Assembly: GCA_001771615.1 (NCBI GenBank)
Contig: MEUF01000047.1
Location: 1 to 8,848, forward strand
DNA: 8,848 bases
Source: a candidate division WOR-1 bacterium RIFOXYB2_FULL_48_7
GTDB lineage: Bacteria > Margulisbacteria > WOR-1 > O2-12-FULL-45-9 > XYB2-FULL-48-7
Reading direction: 5' to 3'
This document shows positions 5,843-8,848 of the stretch, one piece after another (the first letter of the stretch is position 1; each line of letters begins with the position of its first letter). The notes under the pieces are model-generated. The model did not search any database, was not told the DNA's origin, and saw only the letters and a list, made by a program, of their open reading frames with translations. Made by a program: the position numbers and the translations under genes.

Positions 5843-6607
5843 ATGGAAAGACTGACTCCGGAAAGAGAAAAAGTACTCCAGGAGCTGGAAAACCGCCTCG
5901 GGATTTCATTTCTTAATAAGTTATTACTTAATCAATCCCTGACCCACAGTTCTTACGGCCATGAAAAATCAATCCCTGATAATGAACGTTTGGAATTTTT
6001 AGGCGACGCCGTCCTAAAACTGGTGGTCAGCGAATATTTGTACAACCGCTTCCCTAACTCGGCCGAAGGCGACCTAACCAAGATCCGGGCGGCAGCGATT
6101 TCTGATGACACGCTGGCCGAAGAGGGCCAGCGGTTTGAATTAGGTGAATATCTCCTGCTTAGCCTCAATGAAAAAAAAGGTGGGGGACAGAAGCGCCGTT
6201 CCAATATTGCCAATGCGGCGGAAGCGCTGATCGGCGCCATTTACCTGGATGCCGGGATCGGCAAAGCCAGGGATTTTGTCGTTGAACTTTTGCGGCAACA
6301 GATCGATAAAGTCTCCCGGGAAGGATATATCAGCGATTTTAAATCGGCCCTCCAGGAATATGCCCAGAAACACAAGTGGGACCTCCCTCATTACCGGGTG
6401 ATCAAAGAGGTTGGGCCCAAGCACCGGCGCCTGTTTTGGATGGAGGTCAGGCTAAAGGGACGCCGCTATGGGGTTGGGCGAGGGGCCAATAAAAAAGAGA
6501 CCGAACAAAAAGCTGCGGCCATGGCGCTGAAGCGCCTGGAGCAGGAAGAAAAAGGGACGGCTAAAGGGTTGGTACCGCGGACAAAAAAGAGGCTAAATTT
6601 ACCATGA
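5843..6607 (+). CDS. rnc: Ribonuclease III
   Basis: A 254-residue double-strand-specific endoribonuclease, which normally matures rRNA precursors and trims structured mRNAs. The signature NERLEFLGDAVL spans 47-58, with E48, E51 and D55 matching the E. coli metal and catalytic residues E38, E41 and D45. The second cluster reads NIANAAEALIGAIYLD (121-136): E127 matches E. coli E117, but the position of D114 is N124. A double-stranded-RNA-binding domain follows at about 161-235 (DFKSALQEYAQ to KKETEQKAAAMAL), then a basic tail. The ATG at 5843 has no Shine-Dalgarno and lies just after a -10 box, implying a leaderless or very short leader. The stop overlaps the pyrC start by four bases (ATGA). 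Confidence 0.95.
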   Translation: MERLTPEREKVLQELENRLGISFLNKLLLNQSLTHSSYGHEKSIPDNERLEFLGDAVLKLVVSEYLYNRFPNSAEGDLTKIRAAAISDDTLAEEGQRFELGEYLLLSLNEKKGGGQKRRSNIANAAEALIGAIYLDAGIGKARDFVVELLRQQIDKVSREGYISDFKSALQEYAQKHKWDLPHYRVIKEVGPKHRRLFWMEVRLKGRRYGVGRGANKKETEQKAAAMALKRLEQEEKGTAKGLVPRTKKRLNLP

Positions 6608-7893
6608 CAAAAATATTAATTAAAAACGGCCGGGTGATTGATCCACAAGCAGGCATTGACGGTTTACGGGACATCCTCCTGGAAAACGGTAAGGTTTCCC
6701 GCCTGGGGGGACATCTTTCCAGTCCGGGAGCAAAGATCATTGAGGCCAAGGGAATGCTTGTCATGCCCGGCTTGATCGACATGCATGTCCATTTACGCGA
6801 TCCCGGCCGACCTGACAAGGAGACAATTGCCAGTGGGACCAGGGCCGCCGCACTGGGCGGATTTACCTCTATCTGCTGTATGGCCAACACCAGCCCGGTG
6901 ATGGATAACCCCGCGGTTGTGGAATATGTTTTAGCCAAGGCGCGGCAGGAAGGGGTGGTCAACGTTTACCCTATTGCTGCGGTGACCAAGGGCCTGAAGG
7001 GGGAAGAATTCGCTGAAATGGGCAGATGTGCCCGGGAAGGGGCAATTGCTTTCTCTGATGATGGCCGGCCGGTCATGAGCGCGGCCATGATGCGCAAGGC
7101 CCTGGAATACGCCAAGCAATTTGACAAGCCGATAATTTCTCATTGTGAAGACATAAATCTTTCGGCCGGAGGTTCGATGAACGAGGGCCGGGTCTCAACA
7201 GAAATCGGACTGCCGGGAATCCCTGCCTTAGCTGAAGAGGTAATGGTAGCCAGAGATATCATGATGGCCAAAGAATATGGGCGGGTGCATATCGCCCATG
7301 TCTCAACGGCCGGATCAGTTAAATTGATCAAACAGGCAAAACAGGCGGGAGCCGACATCAGCTGTGAAACCTGCCCCCATTATTTTTCATTGACCGATGA
7401 AGCCATCCGCTCTTATGACACTGCGGCCAAAGTAAATCCACCCTTAAGAACTAAGAGCGACCAACAGGCAATCATTAAGGCCTTGAAAATCGGCATTATT
7501 GACGTCATTGCCACCGATCACGCTCCGCATACCGAAGAGGATAAAAATGTCGAATTTAATCTGGCCGCCACCGGGCTGGTTGGTCTGGAAACGGCGCTGG
7601 CCCTAGTTTTGACCAGACTGGTGGCGAAGAAAACCCTGACTTTGAAGCAATTGGTTGAAAGGATGTCTTCTAACCCGGCGAAAATTCTTAGGTTCAGTCA
7701 CAAAGGGACGCTCAAGCCCGGCTCTGATGCCGATGTAATTATTGTCGATCCGAAAGCGGAGTGGGTTGTTGATGAAAAAAAATTCGCCTCCAAAGGCCGT
7801 AACACCCCCTTTAAAGGCTGGAAGCTGACCGGTAAGGTTGTTCATACTATTGTTGGCGGATCAATCGTCGTCAAAGATGGCAAGCTCACCTAA
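6604..7893 (+). CDS. pyrC: Dihydroorotase, class I
   Basis: A 429-residue amidohydrolase that closes carbamoyl-aspartate to dihydroorotate in pyrimidine synthesis. Zinc ligands are visible in order: H61 and H63 in DMHVHLRDPG (59-68), the bridging D153 in FSDDG where many relatives have a carboxylated Lys, H180 in ISHCED, H232 in AHVST, and the catalytic base D305 in TDHAPH. The bridging Asp and the length mark the class I bacterial type (as in Aquifex and the CAD dihydroorotase domain), whose members often need aspartate transcarbamoylase for activity; pyrB is not in the window. The ATG overlaps the rnc stop (ATGA). An AGAGG lies about 11 bases upstream, at rather long spacing. The gene ends inside the next coding sequence, a 17-base overlap. 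Confidence 0.95.
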   Translation: MTKILIKNGRVIDPQAGIDGLRDILLENGKVSRLGGHLSSPGAKIIEAKGMLVMPGLIDMHVHLRDPGRPDKETIASGTRAAALGGFTSICCMANTSPVMDNPAVVEYVLAKARQEGVVNVYPIAAVTKGLKGEEFAEMGRCAREGAIAFSDDGRPVMSAAMMRKALEYAKQFDKPIISHCEDINLSAGGSMNEGRVSTEIGLPGIPALAEEVMVARDIMMAKEYGRVHIAHVSTAGSVKLIKQAKQAGADISCETCPHYFSLTDEAIRSYDTAAKVNPPLRTKSDQQAIIKALKIGIIDVIATDHAPHTEEDKNVEFNLAATGLVGLETALALVLTRLVAKKTLTLKQLVERMSSNPAKILRFSHKGTLKPGSDADVIIVDPKAEWVVDEKKFASKGRNTPFKGWKLTGKVVHTIVGGSIVVKDGKLT

Positions 7894-8509
7894 GCTTTTT
7901 CGTTTTTTGCTGGTGCTGGGCTTAGCTGTATTCGTCACCGCCTGTGGTGATTTAGGGGTCAATGATGTCGCGACAATTACCGTTTCTCCCATCTCGGCCA
8001 CGGTAGGGATCAATCAATCTCAGCTTTTTTCCGCAGTAGCCAAGAATAGTGTCGGCATGATTGTTTCGGCTACGCCAACCTGGAGTGTTGTGGGCAGCGT
8101 GGGGACAATATCCACCAACGGATTGTTCACTGCTGGTGGAGTGGTGGGAACCGGCTACATTGTTGCCACCGCCGGAAGTGCCACTGGCAGCACCGAGGTA
8201 ACAATTACGACCAATGGCTGGCTGGTCGGACAGTTGACTAACCCCGACTTTGGATTCATCCAAAACATCAAAGTATATTTGACCGGTTATGAAACAACCT
8301 ATTATGATTTTTCAGATACGGAAGGGCGCTATAGTATCAGCGGTATTCCGGCGGGAACTTATGAGGCAAAAACAGCCTCTTCCACTCTTTTCCAATCAAG
8401 TTCTATTGAAGTAACTATTGTCAGCGGTGAGACGACAACATGGAATGTTACCATTGATACCCAGCCAGGAACGCCAACCATTCCAACCACCACCCTTCCT
8501 TCGTTTTAA
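7877..8509 (+). CDS. Lipoprotein with bacterial Ig-like (BIG2) and carboxypeptidase-regulatory-like domains
   Basis: A 210-residue predicted lipoprotein. It has a basic start, a hydrophobic core (about 8-19) and the lipobox VTAC with the lipidated cysteine at 23. Residues 31-112 fit a BIG2-type Ig-like domain: VSPISATVG, then WSVVGSVGTIS, NGLFTAG and a closing strand. Residues about 115-195 look like a CarboxypepD_reg-like beta-sandwich, marked by SDTEGRYSISGIPAGTYEAKT. The protein then ends in a Thr/Pro-rich tail (TPTIPTTTLPSF), the sort of linker that usually joins domains, so the C-terminus may be shortened. I use the ATG at 7877 because it gives a correct lipoprotein signal. It overlaps the pyrC end by 17 bases and has no good Shine-Dalgarno, so it is probably cotranscribed with rnc-pyrC. 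The likely role is surface or periplasmic display; its ligand is unknown. Confidence 0.75.
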   Translation: MASSPKLFRFLLVLGLAVFVTACGDLGVNDVATITVSPISATVGINQSQLFSAVAKNSVGMIVSATPTWSVVGSVGTISTNGLFTAGGVVGTGYIVATAGSATGSTEVTITTNGWLVGQLTNPDFGFIQNIKVYLTGYETTYYDFSDTEGRYSISGIPAGTYEAKTASSTLFQSSSIEVTIVSGETTTWNVTIDTQPGTPTIPTTTLPSF

Positions 8510-8548
8510 TAGTCCGATTTTAGTCGGCTGATTGACCGCTTTTCGTCG

Positions 8549-8577
8549 TTGTTGTTGAATTTATGCCTGGCAATAAT
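8549..8577 (+). promoter_or_regulatory. Possible weak promoter before the last gene
   Basis: TTGTTG (8549-8554, three of six) and AATAAT (8572-8577, five of six) are 17 bases apart in the 85-base gap after the lipoprotein gene. A start near 8584 would leave about 11 bases before the ATG at 8595. Support is weak, and read-through from pyrC is equally possible. The rest of the gap holds only a small imperfect hairpin (8511-8529) without a T tract. Confidence 0.22.
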
Positions 8578-8594
8578 CTTGCTTAATCTTGGGC

Positions 8595-8848
8595 ATGAAG
8601 CAACCCTTGTTAATAATTATTTTAGCCTGCCTGGCCTGGCTAACCCTTTCCTGTGCAGATAAGAATATTGTCACTACGTCACAAGAGGGGCCGGCTACGC
8701 GCGAGGCGCTGGTATACGCCTTGTTACGCTTGCGGGAAACTTTGAAAATTTCTGGGCCCCCGAGGATCCAGAAGTTGCCTCGGTGGGTTTTGGAACCGTC
8801 TGGGTTGACCAAATGGATTCCACGTCCTCTCATGGAGTTTTCTTCATC
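8595..8848 (+). CDS. Exported or lipoprotein gene, partial and apparently frameshifted
   Basis: From ATG 8595 the protein begins with MKQP, a hydrophobic core and LTLSC (16-20), a loose lipobox with Cys at 20, then ADKNIVTTSQEG. This frame stays open to the window edge, but after about 8690 it becomes implausible, rich in Pro, Arg, Trp and Leu. Reading from 8690 in the next frame instead gives a well-balanced stretch with GIRLVTLAGNFENFW, then APEDPEVASVGFGTVWVDQM, also open to the edge. Adding one G to the GGGG run at 8687-8690 would join signal and body into one reading (EGAGYARGAG...). I infer either an assembly error in the homopolymer or a real frameshift. The body is not a family I recognise; start and export signal are moderately secure. 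No Shine-Dalgarno is seen before the ATG. Confidence 0.55.
   Translation, partial: MKQPLLIIILACLAWLTLSCADKNIVTTSQEGPATREALVYALLRLRETLKISGPPRIQKLPRWVLEPSGLTKWIPRPLMEFSS

Noticed and set aside
7838..7876. Upstream start for the lipoprotein gene inside pyrC
   Set aside because: The extra residues would precede the basic end of the lipoprotein signal; the ATG at 7877 gives a normal signal and lipobox.
8511..8529. Small hairpin (CCGA/TCGG with an outer bulged pair) after the lipoprotein stop, as a terminator
   Set aside because: Only four clean pairs plus two across a bulge, and no T tract follows on the plus strand.
8561..8833. A 90-codon open frame on the minus strand at the right end
   Set aside because: It lies antisense to the signal-peptide gene, has no start signal, and its composition is poor. 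Both plus-strand frames here give better protein.
1..8848. CRISPR arrays, tRNA or rRNA genes, insertion sequences, integrases, toxin-antitoxin or defence genes
   Set aside because: I looked for direct repeats, terminal inverted repeats, tRNA-like folds and telltale proteins on both strands and saw none. The gaps are all under 100 bases.

Overview
This window looks like bacterial chromosomal housekeeping DNA. It is compact, of moderate GC content, and uses the standard code, with TGA and TAA as stops. The mix of genes suggests an anaerobic or deep-branching uncultured bacterium: a NrdG2-type radical-SAM activase, the short LeuC/LeuD forms shared with archaea and thermophiles, and a class I dihydroorotase. 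A candidate-phylum lineage such as Saganbacteria/WOR-1 is possible, but that is only an impression. I see no mobile element, phage gene, CRISPR array, tRNA, rRNA or defence system.

Layout. Positions 1-22 (minus) hold the first seven codons of a gene that runs off the left edge and has its own promoter. Positions 44-1709 (minus) form a tight operon, leuD - mgtC - nrdG-like, with 1-base and 4-base stop/start overlaps and a promoter directly in front of leuD. A divergent gene at 1796-2737 (plus) encodes a four-helix membrane protein that I read as a divergent relative of lipoprotein signal peptidase (LspA). It converges on a minus-strand transcript that ends at a hairpin (2766-2799). That transcript starts near 5807 and carries a repeat-helix (TPR-like) gene, leuC, and a gene for an exported protein of unknown function. 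From 5804 rightward, a plus-strand operon carries rnc, pyrC (ATGA overlap) and a lipoprotein with a bacterial Ig-like domain. A second exported or lipoprotein gene follows; it appears frameshifted at a G run and leaves the window.

How the genes fit together. LeuC and LeuD are the two subunits of one isopropylmalate dehydratase-type enzyme (leucine pathway) but sit in separate transcripts. rnc and pyrC are general RNA-processing and pyrimidine-synthesis genes. The LspA-like protein and the two right-end lipoprotein precursors belong to the same cell-envelope theme, with no direct evidence that they work together.

The points most worth a second look are: the LspA-like protein, with the dyad aspartates kept but other motif residues swapped; promoters whose -10 boxes lie 6-10 bases before start codons that lack a Shine-Dalgarno, implying leaderless mRNAs; tightly interlocked divergent promoters between the repeat gene and rnc; a regular ~41-residue repeat in the gene before leuC; and the homopolymer frameshift near the right edge. 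I did not find a clear new multi-gene system.
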